From Janthinobacterium sp. LM6 (lineage in GTDB: Bacteria > Pseudomonadota > Gammaproteobacteria > Burkholderiales > Burkholderiaceae_D): a DNA stretch of 64,000 nucleotides. A program made the translations under genes and the position numbers. The notes under the pieces are model-generated. The model had not been told where the DNA came from and ran no database searches. It saw only the letters and a program-made list of their open reading frames with translations. The stretch is from NCBI RefSeq assembly GCF_002002885.1, contig NZ_CP019510.1, positions 5,828,001 to 5,892,000 of the forward strand, in the 5' to 3' direction. Shown in pieces: positions 35,554 to 45,146 of this stretch (position 1 is the stretch's first letter; each line of letters opens with the position of its first letter).

Positions 35554-36183
35554 ATGACCACGATAGAAGACGAATTGATTATCGGCCTCGTGTCGATCTC
35601 GGACCGCGCCAGCGGCGGCGTGTATGAAGACCTGGGCATCCCGGCCCTGAAAAGCTGGCTGTCCGCCACCATCCGCACGCCTTTCCGCCTGGAAAAACGC
35701 CTGATTCCGGACGAGCGCTCGCAAATTGAAAACACCCTGATCGACATGGTCGACCTGAGCCACTGCCATCTGATCCTGACGACGGGCGGCACGGGCCCGG
35801 CGCGGCGCGACGTGACGCCGGACGCCACCTTGTCCGTCGGGACCAAGGAAATGCCCGGTTTCGGCGAACAGATGCGCCAGATCAGCCTGCAATTCGTGCC
35901 GACCGCCATTTTGTCGCGCCAGGTGGCCGTGATCCGCGAGACGCCCGAGCGCGCTTGCCTGATCATGAACTTGCCGGGCCAGCCGAAAGCCATCAAGGAA
36001 ACATTAGAAGGTCTGAAAGACGTTGACGGAAATCAATTGGTGAACGGCATCTTTGCCGCCGTGCCGTATTGCATCGACCTCATCGGAGGTCCCTATATGG
36101 AAACCGACCCGGCCATCTGCAAGGCCTTCCGTCCCAAATCGGCGCTGCGTCCGGCGCAACCTTTACCTGAGGAAAATACATGA
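35554..36183 (+). CDS. mogA: MogA: molybdopterin adenylyltransferase
   Basis: A 209-residue MogA/MoaB-fold protein. 'LVSISDRASGGVYEDLGIPALKSWL', 'LILTTGGTGPARRDVTPDAT' and 'PGFGEQMRQISLQFVPTAILSRQ' are the family motifs; TTGGTG with the following Asp forms the active site. It adenylates molybdopterin before molybdenum insertion. ATG 35554 was chosen over a longer frame that reads through the terminator. An ATGA overlap joins it to the esterase gene. Confidence 0.93.
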   Translation: MTTIEDELIIGLVSISDRASGGVYEDLGIPALKSWLSATIRTPFRLEKRLIPDERSQIENTLIDMVDLSHCHLILTTGGTGPARRDVTPDATLSVGTKEMPGFGEQMRQISLQFVPTAILSRQVAVIRETPERACLIMNLPGQPKAIKETLEGLKDVDGNQLVNGIFAAVPYCIDLIGGPYMETDPAICKAFRPKSALRPAQPLPEENT

Positions 36184-36848
36184 GCACCTTGCTGGAAACC
36201 ATAGAACTCGACAGCGCACCGAATCCCACCGTTTCCATCATCTGGATGCATGGCCTGGGCGCCGACGGCAACGATTTCGTGCCCCTGGTCAAAGAACTCG
36301 ATTTGCGCGGCTGCCCCGCCATCCGCTTCATCTTCCCCAGCGCCGGCACCATGCCCGTCACCATCAACAACGGCTACGTGATGCGCGCCTGGTACGACAT
36401 TCGCGAAAATGACCTGGTGCGCCGCGAAGATGAAAGCGGCTTGCGCGCCTCGCAGGGACAAATCGAAGCGCTGATCGCGCGCGAAAAGGCGCGCGGCATT
36501 CCCGCCAGCCGCATCATCCTGGCCGGCTTCTCGCAAGGCTGCGCCATGACCCTGCAAACGGGCTTGCGCCACGCGGAACCGCTGGCCGGCCTGATGTGCC
36601 TGTCCGGCTACCTGCCGCTGGCCGACAAGACGGCGGCCGAGCGCACGCCGGTGAGCCTGCAGACGCCGATTTTCATGGCGCACGGCACGGCCGACCCCGT
36701 GGTGCCGATCGGCCGCGCGCAGCAGTCGCACGACTTGCTCACCGGCATGGGTTACAAGGTGGAATGGCACGAATACATGATGCAGCACTCGCTGTGCCAG
36801 GAAGAAATCGACGCCATCGGCGCGTGGCTGAAGAAAGTATTGGCTTAA
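36180..36848 (+). CDS. Alpha/beta-hydrolase, carboxylesterase/phospholipase type
   Basis: A 222-residue cytoplasmic esterase of the YpfH/acyl-protein-thioesterase family. HGLGADGNDF forms the oxyanion region; the triad is Ser118 (GFSQG), Asp172 (HGTADPVV) and His203 (MMQHSLCQEE). Natural substrates are probably short acyl esters or thioesters. Translationally coupled to mogA by an ATGA overlap, though no functional link is obvious. Confidence 0.9.
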   Translation: MSTLLETIELDSAPNPTVSIIWMHGLGADGNDFVPLVKELDLRGCPAIRFIFPSAGTMPVTINNGYVMRAWYDIRENDLVRREDESGLRASQGQIEALIAREKARGIPASRIILAGFSQGCAMTLQTGLRHAEPLAGLMCLSGYLPLADKTAAERTPVSLQTPIFMAHGTADPVVPIGRAQQSHDLLTGMGYKVEWHEYMMQHSLCQEEIDAIGAWLKKVLA

Positions 36849-36850
36849 AG

Positions 36851-36879
36851 TAAAACAGGCGCGGTCTACGCCGCGCCTG
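36851..36879 (-). terminator. Terminator for the DegP-like gene, possibly bidirectional
   Basis: Stem CAGGCGCGG/CCGCGCCTG (9 bp with the outer C-G pair, 36856-36864 / 36871-36879), 6-nt loop, followed by TTTT on the - strand. It lies between two convergent genes. Confidence 0.5.
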
Positions 36880-36904
36880 CTGTCGTACGGTACGCCGGAA
36901 ACGA

Positions 36905-38464
36905 TCAGTTCGCCGGCGTTTTTGCATTCCAGATTTTCAACATGTCGGGCGACGCTTCCGAGCGGATGCCGTTGTCCGTCAGCACCGATTCCGTCGCGGC
37001 CAGCATGTCCTTGCGCGGCACGACGACCATTTCCGCGTCGCGCTGCTGGAAGCGGAACGTCAGCAATTCATCCGTCTGGTCGCGCAGCAAGGCCACCAGG
37101 TGCGCCAGGCTGCGCACGCGCACGCCATTGACGGAATCGACGACCGAGAAGAAACGGGTGCTGTAGCCATTCATCAGCTTGTGCGGGAAGAACGGCGCGG
37201 CGATCACCACCAGTTCCTCGCGTTCGCTGTCGGGCGCATCGCCGCGCCGCGTGGCCAGCGGATTGCCGGCAAACGCCATGCCGCCCAACATCGCCGGATT
37301 GCCATTCGGCGCCGCCATGAATTCCGTGCTGGCACGCGAAAACACCATGGGGCCGAAGATGAAATAGGATGGGTAATTGCCCTGCAGACCGCTAATGAGC
37401 ATCGGGTGCGCCGCCGAGACGGGCACCTTGATTTTCAGGGGCGCGCCCTGGCGCACCACCGTCAACGGCAATTCGCCGTCTTTCGCCAGCTGCTGTACCC
37501 GGTACTGGAAGCGCACGCGGCTATTGGCATTCAGCTTGACCATGCCTTGGTTGTCGATAGGAAAATCGCCAATGTGCGTGATGACATCCCACTCCTTGAG
37601 CGGATAGGCGGCATCCTTGCTGGCCGGCGTCATCACGACGGCGCCTTCGACGCCCTTGGCCAGCTTCAGATACGTGCGCAGCGCGGGATTTTCCAGCGTT
37701 TGCGTCATGTCGCGCATGGCCGGCTTGCCCTTGGGTGCGCCACTGTCCTGGTCGCGCAGGAACAGTTCGATTTCCTCGTTGGGGATGATGTAGCCGATGT
37801 TTTGCGCATTGGCCATGCCGGCGAAGGCCAGGCCGATCATCTTGTCACCGGCAATCACGGGGCCGCCGCTATTGCCCGGATTGATGGCCGCATCGATCTG
37901 GATGCGCAGGCCGGAGACGGGGAAGTTGTAGCGCACAAACTCGATGCGCGAGACGATGCCCTTGGTGATCGACAGCGAGGTGCCGCCCGTCGGATAGCCA
38001 TACGCCAGCACGGCATCACGCACGTCGGGCAAGACGTTAGCCCGCGGCACCGCTTTGTGGCTGGCGAAAAAACTGTCGTCATCGATCTTCAGCAAGGCCA
38101 AATCCATGCCGCGCGAGATGGCCAGCACGGTCGCCGGGATCTTGTCGCCGGCGCCATTCGCCTGGATCTGCACCTGGCTCGCATAGCCGACCACGTGCGC
38201 ATTGGTGAGGATGCGGCGGCCCTCGATGACGACGCCGGAGCCCGTCACTTCCTGCGGCGCGGCCTTGCTCCAGGGTTTATACGGGTCAGGCCCGCGCAGC
38301 GTGGAAAACACCTTGACGACGGAATTTTCCAGGGCGGAAGCACTGGCAGTCGCCGTAGCGGCGGGCTCGGCGGCCAGCACCCGCACCGTCATCAATGGGC
38401 AAAAAGAAAGGGCCAGCGCCAGGAAGGCGCGGCCCATCAGGGTGATGCACGGACGAGTTTTCAT
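36905..38464 (-). CDS. DegP/HtrA-like S1C serine protease homologue
   Basis: A 519-residue exported protein. A hydrophobic signal region (~7-33) precedes a trypsin-like domain with an intact triad: His90 (TNAHVVG), Asp121 (MDLALLKI) and Ser199 (GNSGGP). PDZ-like regions follow ('DVITHIGDFPIDNQGMVKL', and a second near 'FSVVDSVNGVRVRSLAHLVALL'). The long C-terminal part places it near plant-Deg/HtrA-like proteins that have an additional domain rather than near E. coli DegP. ATG 38464 has little Shine-Dalgarno; an in-frame TTG 15 nt upstream is no better. Confidence 0.88.
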   Translation of the reverse strand: MKTRPCITLMGRAFLALALSFCPLMTVRVLAAEPAATATASASALENSVVKVFSTLRGPDPYKPWSKAAPQEVTGSGVVIEGRRILTNAHVVGYASQVQIQANGAGDKIPATVLAISRGMDLALLKIDDDSFFASHKAVPRANVLPDVRDAVLAYGYPTGGTSLSITKGIVSRIEFVRYNFPVSGLRIQIDAAINPGNSGGPVIAGDKMIGLAFAGMANAQNIGYIIPNEEIELFLRDQDSGAPKGKPAMRDMTQTLENPALRTYLKLAKGVEGAVVMTPASKDAAYPLKEWDVITHIGDFPIDNQGMVKLNANSRVRFQYRVQQLAKDGELPLTVVRQGAPLKIKVPVSAAHPMLISGLQGNYPSYFIFGPMVFSRASTEFMAAPNGNPAMLGGMAFAGNPLATRRGDAPDSEREELVVIAAPFFPHKLMNGYSTRFFSVVDSVNGVRVRSLAHLVALLRDQTDELLTFRFQQRDAEMVVVPRKDMLAATESVLTDNGIRSEASPDMLKIWNAKTPAN

Positions 38465-38555
38465 TGAGCTAGTGGGCAATGGAAGGGAAGTAAAATTATA
38501 TATTGAATAATTTCAACTTCATTACACTTTGTCCATCTTTGCCCGAAGAACTCTT

Positions 38556-39122
38556 CTAATCGGGCAAAGGCGTGACGCCCAAGGCGGGCACGGCCGTCTG
38601 CGCCCCATTCATCACCATGGCCAGGAAAGTGTAATAGCCATTGATGCCCATCAAGTCGACCACGCCGTGCTCGCCGAACAGCGCCAGCGCCCGCGCATAC
38701 GTGGCATCGCTGACGCGCTTGTTCTGCTGCAACTCGATGCAAAAATCGTGCACGGCTTGCTCATCTTCTTTCAGGGCCAGCGGTACGCGCCGCGCGGCGA
38801 TGGCATCCACGGCCGCTTGCGCGATGCCGTTCTGCACGGCCAGCGGCGCGTGGATGGCCCACTCGACTTGCTGGTCCCACTGGCGCGCCGTCACCAGGAT
38901 CGCCAGTTCCGACAGCCGCGTGCCGATGGCGCTACGGTAGCGCAAATATTCCCCCATGCGCTGCGCCGTTTCCATCAGCTCGGGGCTGCGGATCAGCGGC
39001 ACGAAGGGGCCGTACAGCGCCCCGCGCGGCCCGTCGATGATGGCTTGCGCAGCCGCGCGCTGCTGGACATCAAGCCGGTCCAGCGGCAACGCGGGCAAAC
39101 GGTCGATATCGCTACCGGCCAT
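38556..39122 (-). CDS. Carboxymuconolactone decarboxylase-family protein
   Basis: A 188-residue AhpD-like helical protein. 'LSELAILVTARQWDQQVEWAIHAPLA' is the CMD family core; the Cys pair of true AhpD peroxidases (CxxC) is absent, as in many 4-carboxymuconolactone decarboxylase relatives. Start ATG 39122 shares one base with the stop of the upstream FAH-family gene (TGATG). Last gene of a four-gene operon; substrate unknown. Confidence 0.8.
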   Translation of the reverse strand: MAGSDIDRLPALPLDRLDVQQRAAAQAIIDGPRGALYGPFVPLIRSPELMETAQRMGEYLRYRSAIGTRLSELAILVTARQWDQQVEWAIHAPLAVQNGIAQAAVDAIAARRVPLALKEDEQAVHDFCIELQQNKRVSDATYARALALFGEHGVVDLMGINGYYTFLAMVMNGAQTAVPALGVTPLPD

Positions 39123-39970
39123 CAGGCAGTCCAGGCGACCACGTCCTGCTGCTGTTCACCGAGGCCGGCGATACCCAGGCGCATGCTGTCGCCTTTTTTG
39201 AGGAAACGCTGCGGCTTGCGGCCCTGGCCCACGCCCGGCGGAGTGCCCGTGGCGATGACGTCGCCCGGTTCCAGGGTCATGAATTGCGACAGATAGCTGA
39301 CGATCTGCGCCACCGTGAAGATCATGGTTTGCGTATTGCCGGTCTGCATGCGTTTGCCGTTGACTTCCAGGTACAGGTCCAGATCCTGCTCATCGATGAC
39401 TTCATCGCGCGTCACCAGCCACGGGCCGATGGGGCCGAAGGTGTCGCAGCCCTTGCCCTTGTCCCACTGGCCGCCCCGCTCCAGCTGGAACGAGCGCTCG
39501 GAAATGTCGTTGACGACGCAGTAACCAGCCACATATTTCAGGGCGTCCTCTTCGCTCACGTATTGCGCGCGCGTGCCGATGATCACGCCCAGCTCCACTT
39601 CCCAATCCGTCTTTTTCGAGCCTTTTGGCAACACGACATTGTCATCCGGGCCATTCAGGCAAGTGATGGCCTTCATGAAGACGATGGGTTCGGCCGGGAT
39701 CGGCATGCCGGCCTCGGCCGCGTGATCCGCGTAATTGAGGCCGATGCCGATGAACTTGCCGACTTTCGCCAGCGGCACGCCGAAGCGTGGATTGCCGCGT
39801 ACCAAAGGCAAGGTCTTTTCGTCCAGCTTGGCCAGCTTGCGCAGGGCCTTGTCGGACAGTTGCGCGCCGTCAATATCGGCAATCACGCCGGACAGGTCGC
39901 GCAGTTTGCCTTCTTCATCGATCAGGCCCGGTTTTTCCTTGCCTGGACGTCCATAACGAACGAGTTTCAT
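39122..39970 (-). CDS. Fumarylacetoacetate hydrolase (FAH)-family enzyme
   Basis: A 282-residue protein with the FAH metal site: 'GIGLNYADHAAEAG', 'FMKAITCLNGPDDNVVLP', 'DWEVELGVIIG' and 'SYLSQFMTLEPGDVIATGTPPGVG'. Members hydrolyse or decarboxylate 2-oxo-4-ene dioates and acylpyruvates, or act as ureidoglycolate-lyase-like enzymes. ATG 39970 follows AAGGAAG. Unusually, its first 56 nt lie inside the end of the upstream MFS gene. With the CMD-like gene it suggests catabolism of a ring-cleavage product. Confidence 0.88.
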   Translation of the reverse strand: MKLVRYGRPGKEKPGLIDEEGKLRDLSGVIADIDGAQLSDKALRKLAKLDEKTLPLVRGNPRFGVPLAKVGKFIGIGLNYADHAAEAGMPIPAEPIVFMKAITCLNGPDDNVVLPKGSKKTDWEVELGVIIGTRAQYVSEEDALKYVAGYCVVNDISERSFQLERGGQWDKGKGCDTFGPIGPWLVTRDEVIDEQDLDLYLEVNGKRMQTGNTQTMIFTVAQIVSYLSQFMTLEPGDVIATGTPPGVGQGRKPQRFLKKGDSMRLGIAGLGEQQQDVVAWTA

Positions 39971-41264
39971 AGTCTTCCTTGGAGTTGATCATTGCCGCTG
40001 TGCAGGCTGCCATTTTACCGGATGGCCCGGCACGCCTGCAGCGGCGAATGAAAAACATCGCAAGTCCCGGCAATTGCAAGGCCGCCAGCACGCCAAACGC
40101 CGCCTGATACGCCTGCGGCGGATACTGCTGCTGGCTGTTCAGGGGCCAGCAGCCGAGGATCAGGCCGAAGCCCGCCTGCACCAGGAAGGCGCCCGTGAAA
40201 ATGAGCAAATTCAAACAGGTGGCCGCCCTGCCCGTCAAACTGGCCGGCATGCTTTGCGCAACGATCGCATACTCGAGGCCCGTCACCGTGCCCAGCAGGG
40301 TAAACAGCACGGATAGCAAAGGCAGGCTGGGCACCACATTGCACGCCATCGCCACTTGCACTGCGACAAACAGGACGATGCCGACGGCCGCCACTTGTAT
40401 GGGTGCAATACCGCGCCGCCCCGCCCATTCCGTCAGCATGCCCATGCCGATGGCGCCGAAGATGACGGCCGCCATGCCCAGGTACAACAAATACGCCACG
40501 CTGTCGTCGGACAAGCCGCCCACGTCGGCCAGCCAGCGCCCCACCCACAAGCCTTGCACGCCAAAGAACACCGTGTGCGGCAGCAGGATCAGCGCAATGG
40601 TGCGGCGAAAGGCCCTGTCGCCATACACGCTCCAGACGCTGACCTTGCTCGCCGGGTTCATGCCTGCGGCAGGCGCGGGCAGGGCCGGTGAAAGCAGGCG
40701 GATCAGCAAGCCGATGGCCAGCGCCGCCAGCGCCAGACCCAGGAACACGCCGCGCCAGTCCGTGTAGTGCAGGGCCAGCTTGACGGGCATGGTAGCCGTG
40801 GCCGCCCCCAGGCCGCCCACGGCGATCAGGTAGCCATGCACGGAAGGCAGGTGCGATGGCGCGATGGCGCACGAGACCGCTTTCACGGCGGCCATGAAGC
40901 AGCCGCCCAGGCCCGCCCCCATCATGGCGCGTGCCCACATCAGTTCGGCAAAGCTGTGGCCCCGGCTAAACAGCCACACGCCCAGGGCCGCCAGCGCCAG
41001 CAGCCACAGTTGCACCGTGCGGGGGCCATAACGGTCGAGCGCCATGCCAACTGGCAATTGCACCAGCGCAAAGGCGAGAAAAAAAGCGCTGGTCAGCAGG
41101 CCCAGCTGGGCTGGCGTCAGGGCGATGGCGCCCAGCAACTCCGCCGTCAGCACGGCATTCACGCCGCGCAGCAGGCAGGACAGGTAATGCCCGAGCGCGA
41201 ACGGCAGGAACACCAGGCAAAACACGGCCACGCCGGAGCGGGCAGGCGCGCCGTGGCCGTGCAT
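39915..41264 (-). CDS. MFS transporter
   Basis: A 449-residue major facilitator with about 12 helices. The A-motif-like loop is 'GMALDRYGPRTVQLW', and the second half begins near 'RRTIALILLPHTVFFGVQGLWVGRWL'. It resembles the NarK/nitrate or hexuronate-type branch only generally. The last ~30 residues (after 'CRRAGPSGKMAACTAA') are polar and overlap the next gene by 56 nt, more than anywhere else in the window. It starts two nt after the KamA-like gene. Cargo unknown. Confidence 0.85.
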   Translation of the reverse strand: MHGHGAPARSGVAVFCLVFLPFALGHYLSCLLRGVNAVLTAELLGAIALTPAQLGLLTSAFFLAFALVQLPVGMALDRYGPRTVQLWLLALAALGVWLFSRGHSFAELMWARAMMGAGLGGCFMAAVKAVSCAIAPSHLPSVHGYLIAVGGLGAATATMPVKLALHYTDWRGVFLGLALAALAIGLLIRLLSPALPAPAAGMNPASKVSVWSVYGDRAFRRTIALILLPHTVFFGVQGLWVGRWLADVGGLSDDSVAYLLYLGMAAVIFGAIGMGMLTEWAGRRGIAPIQVAAVGIVLFVAVQVAMACNVVPSLPLLSVLFTLLGTVTGLEYAIVAQSMPASLTGRAATCLNLLIFTGAFLVQAGFGLILGCWPLNSQQQYPPQAYQAAFGVLAALQLPGLAMFFIRRCRRAGPSGKMAACTAAMINSKEDYETRSLWTSRQGKTGPDR

Positions 41265-41266
41265 GC

Positions 41267-42631
41267 TCAGGCGGCCTGTGCCATGCGGATGATTTTGTGC
41301 GGCGCCTGCGGCACAGGGTCATCCGTCTCGAAGAAAAATTTATCGTGGCCAAAGGCCGGCTTCAAATCGTCCATCCACGTCGCTTCCGCATCGAATTTCG
41401 CATAAAACGGCCGGCGCACCCAGTCCGGGTTGCGCGCCTGCAAAAATTGCAGGGCAAACAGTTTTTCGCCATGGATGGTGACGATGCCGTCGATGACGAT
41501 CTTGCCGGGAAACGCGCTCATGGAAGGCCCGCGCACCGTGCGCGACAAGCCCGATACCATCTGGTAGGCGGCCTGGAAAATCTCGTGCGCCTTCGCCAGG
41601 GGCAACTCGAAATAGCTGCGCGGGCCCGTGTCCCGTTCGACAAACATGTAATACGGAATCGCCCCCAGGCGCGTGCCCGTCTGCCACAGCTCGGCCCAGC
41701 TAGCGGGGTCTTCGTTGATGTGGCGGATCAGCGGCCCCTGCATGCGCAAGGTGGCGCCCGTGGAAATGATGCGCTTCACCGCTTGCTGGGCAATGTCCTG
41801 GCGCAACTCGACGGCATGGCTGTAATGGCCCATCACGGCCAGGTTCTTGCCCGCCTTGACGATGCGCTCGAACAGGCGCATCAAGTCGTCCGCGTCGCGG
41901 TCCGAGACGAAGCGCTGCGGCCAATACGCCACCGCCTTGGTGCCGATGCGGATGTTCTGGATATGTTCCAGGCCCGGCGCCAGCAGCGGCTCCAGGTAGG
42001 CGGCCAGTTGCCGCGTATTCATGATCATCGGGTCGCCGCCCGTGATCAGCACGTCCGTCACTTCCGGATGCAGTTTCAGGTAAGCGACCAGCTCATGCGA
42101 CTCGTGCGCATCGAACTTCATGTCGTCCATGCCGACAAACTGGGGCCAGCGGAAACAGAAGGTGCAATACGCGTGGCAGGTCTGTCCTGCACTGGGGAAA
42201 AACAGCACCGTTTGCGCATATTTATGCTGCAAGCCGCGCACGGGCGCATCGTTGACCCGGGGCACGTTGTGCGTCATCTGCCCGGCCGGATGGGGATTCA
42301 TGCCCAGGCGCAAGCCATGCACATAGGCATCGATGGCGGCCTTGTCCTGTTGCGCCAGCACCAGCTCGCGCAGGTGCGCGTACTGCTCGGGCGCCAGCAT
42401 GTCGCGGTGGGGAAAGACGAGGCGATAGATGGGGTCGTCAGGGATGTTGTTCCAGTCGATCAACTGGTCGAGCACATAGGCATTGGTGCGAAACGGCAAG
42501 ACGTGCGAGACCACTTGCACGGCTTCGCGCTGCTCTTCCGGCAGCCATTCCCACTGCCGCGCCTGTTGTATGGTGTGCCGCGTATACGGCTTGAACTTGG
42601 GTGAAAACGGCTCGGTAATGGGTGCGGACAC
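41267..42631 (-). CDS. KamA-family radical SAM protein (lysine 2,3-aminomutase-like)
   Basis: A 454-residue radical SAM enzyme with cluster Cys152, Cys156 and Cys159 (CHAYCTFCF) and 'LITGGDPMIMNTRQL' for SAM binding. Overall layout follows lysine 2,3-aminomutase, but the usual PLP-lysine block (PGGGGK in clostridial enzymes) reads 'SAFPGKIVIDG' here, so the reaction may differ. GTG 42631 is preceded by AAGGAG at six nt and is clearly the start; the frame is open 90 codons further upstream. It heads an operon with MFS, FAH-like and CMD-like genes. Confidence 0.82.
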   Translation of the reverse strand: MSAPITEPFSPKFKPYTRHTIQQARQWEWLPEEQREAVQVVSHVLPFRTNAYVLDQLIDWNNIPDDPIYRLVFPHRDMLAPEQYAHLRELVLAQQDKAAIDAYVHGLRLGMNPHPAGQMTHNVPRVNDAPVRGLQHKYAQTVLFFPSAGQTCHAYCTFCFRWPQFVGMDDMKFDAHESHELVAYLKLHPEVTDVLITGGDPMIMNTRQLAAYLEPLLAPGLEHIQNIRIGTKAVAYWPQRFVSDRDADDLMRLFERIVKAGKNLAVMGHYSHAVELRQDIAQQAVKRIISTGATLRMQGPLIRHINEDPASWAELWQTGTRLGAIPYYMFVERDTGPRSYFELPLAKAHEIFQAAYQMVSGLSRTVRGPSMSAFPGKIVIDGIVTIHGEKLFALQFLQARNPDWVRRPFYAKFDAEATWMDDLKPAFGHDKFFFETDDPVPQAPHKIIRMAQAA

Positions 42632-42912
42632 GATCGGCTCCTTGCCAGTAAACAGCGATAACTTCCTTGAAACCAGCCCTATCCCGGCCAATTCCAGCCT
42701 CTTCCTCTGCCATGCCAGCCAGCTTGGCATGCTGTGAAAGTCATCATAATTCTTGCCGCTTGGAACCAAATTGTTACATATCAACAAGCCGTCGATACGT
42801 TGCAAGCTACCGACAAGCAACACCTTAGTTTGTGCCATCGCAATTTGAGGGCAGCGTCGGCGACGTAAATTACGACTTGGCAACATATCCCTCGATATCA
42901 CAAGGAGCTTTC

Positions 42913-43371
42913 ATGAAATTCTTATTCACGGGTAGCCTGCTGTGCCTGGCATTTGCCGGTGGCAACGTCAGCGCCGCGGTCGAACCAACGGAAAAAGACG
43001 CCATCGCCATGGCCGAACGGGGCGCCGCCTTCATGAAGGCGCATGGCAAGGAAGAAATGATGAAGAAAATCACGGCGAAAGACCCGGACTTCGTGCAGGG
43101 CTCGCTGTATGTGGACATGCGCGACATCAAGACGGGCATCGTGCTGGCCCACCCCATCAATCCTTCCATCGTCGGCAAGGATTTGACGGATGTGCCCGAT
43201 GCGAATGGCAAGAAATATCGCCGTGAAATCATTGAGCTGGCGCAAAAACAGGGCAAGGGCTGGGTCGATTACCAATACAAGAATCCCACCACCGGCAAGA
43301 TCGAGCCGAAGACCACCTACATCCTGCGCGTCAACGATGTGGTGCTGGAAGCGGGGATCTACAAAAAGTAA
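42913..43371 (+). CDS. Exported single-Cache-domain protein
   Basis: A 152-residue secreted protein: signal peptide [21 protein letters not shown], then a Cache-type sensor fold ('[33 protein letters not shown]', then '[21 protein letters not shown]'). Free-standing proteins like this bind small ligands in the periplasm. ATG 42913 follows AAGGAG. It lies 68 nt upstream of a chemoreceptor on the same strand, so it may serve as that receptor's binding partner. Confidence 0.85.
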   Translation: MKFLFTGSLLCLAFAGGNVSAAVEPTEKDAIAMAERGAAFMKAHGKEEMMKKITAKDPDFVQGSLYVDMRDIKTGIVLAHPINPSIVGKDLTDVPDANGKKYRREIIELAQKQGKGWVDYQYKNPTTGKIEPKTTYILRVNDVVLEAGIYKK

Positions 43372-43439
43372 GGCAAGGGCGGCGCGCACGCACGCCGCGC
43401 GCCGCCTGCGGTTTGAACAGCCATCGCCAGGAGTCAAGC

Positions 43440-45146
43440 ATGCTCAATCAATTACGCATAGGGCCAAAATTATTGCTGGCACCCACCCTGGTCTTGCTGC
43501 TGCTGATACTCAGCTCGACCGGCGCCTGGTATGGCATGGTGCGGCAAAATACCTCGCTGGAAAACATGGTGCGGGTACGCATCACGCATCTGAAAGCGGC
43601 CGCCGACGTACTAGGGGAGGCCAAGCATGTGCACGGCAATATGTACCAGTTGCTGTCGTGGACGAATGGCAGCTTCGCCAAGGCCCGTCTCGATACACTG
43701 GAGCAACAGATCAAAACGCGCCACGCGGCCATCGGTGCCCAGCTTGCCACCTTGCGCGCCACGGCCACGGGCGCCGAACTCACCCTGGTCGATGCGGCCA
43801 TCACGGCACTGGCCGGCTATCGCAAGGCCGTGCTGGAAACCATGGAAATGGCGCAGATGGACCAGTCGATCGCCACCAATTCCATGCTCAAGGCGGAAAC
43901 GCAGTTCGGCCAGTTCAATACCCAACTGGCGCAACTGTCCGCGCTGGAAACGACGCTCAGCAGCCAGGCCCATGCGACGGCCAGCGCCGAGTTTCGCACC
44001 CTGTGCTGGAGCTTGCTGCTGACCGTCCTGCTCTCCATCCTCGTCTCCATCGTGGTGACCATGCTGGTGCGGCGCGCCATGCTGCTGGAAATCCGCGGCA
44101 TTGCCGACGCCGTGCAAGACTTGGCGGCGGGTAAGCTGATGGCCGGCGCGCCCAAGCAGGGCAACGACGAGATCGCCGCCACCTCGCGCGTGCTGGACCA
44201 GACCATCGCCCACCTGAATCAGACCTTGCGCACCATCATGGGCGCCGTGCAATCGATCGACACGGCCTCGCGCGAAATTGCCACCGGCAATCTGGATCTG
44301 TCGGCGCGCACGGAAATGCAAGCCAGTTCGCTGGAAGAAACGTCGAGCGCCATGGAAACGCTGACGCAAGCCGTCAATGACAACGCCGACAACGCCCAGC
44401 TGGCCTGCGAGCTGGCGGGGCAGGCATCCACCCTGGCCGTGCAAGGGGGCGTGTCGATGCAGCAAGCCGTGACGACGATGGCGACGATACGCGCCAATTC
44501 GCGCCAGATCGTGGATATTATCGGCGTAATCGACGGTATTTCCTTCCAGACCAATATCCTCGCGCTGAATGCGGCGGTGGAAGCGGCGCGCGCGGGGGAG
44601 CAAGGCCGCGGTTTTGCCGTGGTGGCGTCGGAAGTGCGTACCCTGGCGCAGCGCTCGGCGCAGGCCGCCAAGGAAATCAAGACCCTGATCGCCACGTCCG
44701 TCACCACCATCGATGGCGGCAGCGTGGCCGTGCAGCAAGCGGGCGACAGCATGGGCGCCATCGTGGCCTCGGTGCAGCAAGTCAATGAGATCATCCAGCG
44801 CGTGAAACAGGCCAGCGCGGAACAGGCGTCGGGCATCACGGAAGTGAACCAGGCCGTCACGCAAATGGATGACGTCACCCAGCAAAATGCGGCCCTGGTG
44901 GAGCAGGCGGCAGCGGCGGCGGCCAGTTTGCAGGACCAGGCCGTCAAATTGTCGGCGGCCGTGGCCGTGTTCACCCTGGACGAGCGCCCCGCCGCGCCGG
45001 CCGGCCACACCGATGAGGAAGCATTCCAGCATCCGGCCAGCCCCGCCAACGGAGAAGGCAAGGACCGGCGCGCATTGCACAGCCCGCTGCGCGGCATGCC
45101 CGGCCGGCCTGGCGCCAACGATGCATCGCGACGCCAGCGCAGCTAG
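43440..45146 (+). CDS. Methyl-accepting chemotaxis protein
   Basis: A 568-residue chemoreceptor: TM1 at ~12-30 ([18 protein letters not shown]), a ~160-residue helical sensor, TM2 near 193-213, HAMP, and a signalling domain whose tip ([20 protein letters not shown]) is near residue 368. A low-complexity tail follows with no NWETF-type tether. ATG 43440 has CCAGGAG upstream. Its stop overlaps the stop of the convergent glycosylase gene (shared CTAG). Likely partner of the adjacent Cache protein. Confidence 0.92.
   Translation: MLNQLRIGPKLLLAPTLVLLLLILSSTGAWYGMVRQNTSLENMVRVRITHLKAAADVLGEAKHVHGNMYQLLSWTNGSFAKARLDTLEQQIKTRHAAIGAQLATLRATATGAELTLVDAAITALAGYRKAVLETMEMAQMDQSIATNSMLKAETQFGQFNTQLAQLSALETTLSSQAHATASAEFRTLCWSLLLTVLLSILVSIVVTMLVRRAMLLEIRGIADAVQDLAAGKLMAGAPKQGNDEIAATSRVLDQTIAHLNQTLRTIMGAVQSIDTASREIATGNLDLSARTEMQASSLEETSSAMETLTQAVNDNADNAQLACELAGQASTLAVQGGVSMQQAVTTMATIRANSRQIVDIIGVIDGISFQTNILALNAAVEAARAGEQGRGFAVVASEVRTLAQRSAQAAKEIKTLIATSVTTIDGGSVAVQQAGDSMGAIVASVQQVNEIIQRVKQASAEQASGITEVNQAVTQMDDVTQQNAALVEQAAAAAASLQDQAVKLSAAVAVFTLDERPAAPAGHTDEEAFQHPASPANGEGKDRRALHSPLRGMPGRPGANDASRRQRS

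Noticed and set aside
42632..42901. 90-codon N-terminal extension of the KamA-like protein
   Set aside because: GTG 42631 has an excellent Shine-Dalgarno and gives the usual family length; the extension has no similarity to the family.
45143..45146. Shared CTAG stop of the convergent chemoreceptor and glycosylase genes as a frameshift artefact
   Set aside because: Both proteins have full family length and normal ends; a 4-nt convergent overlap is unremarkable in a dense genome.
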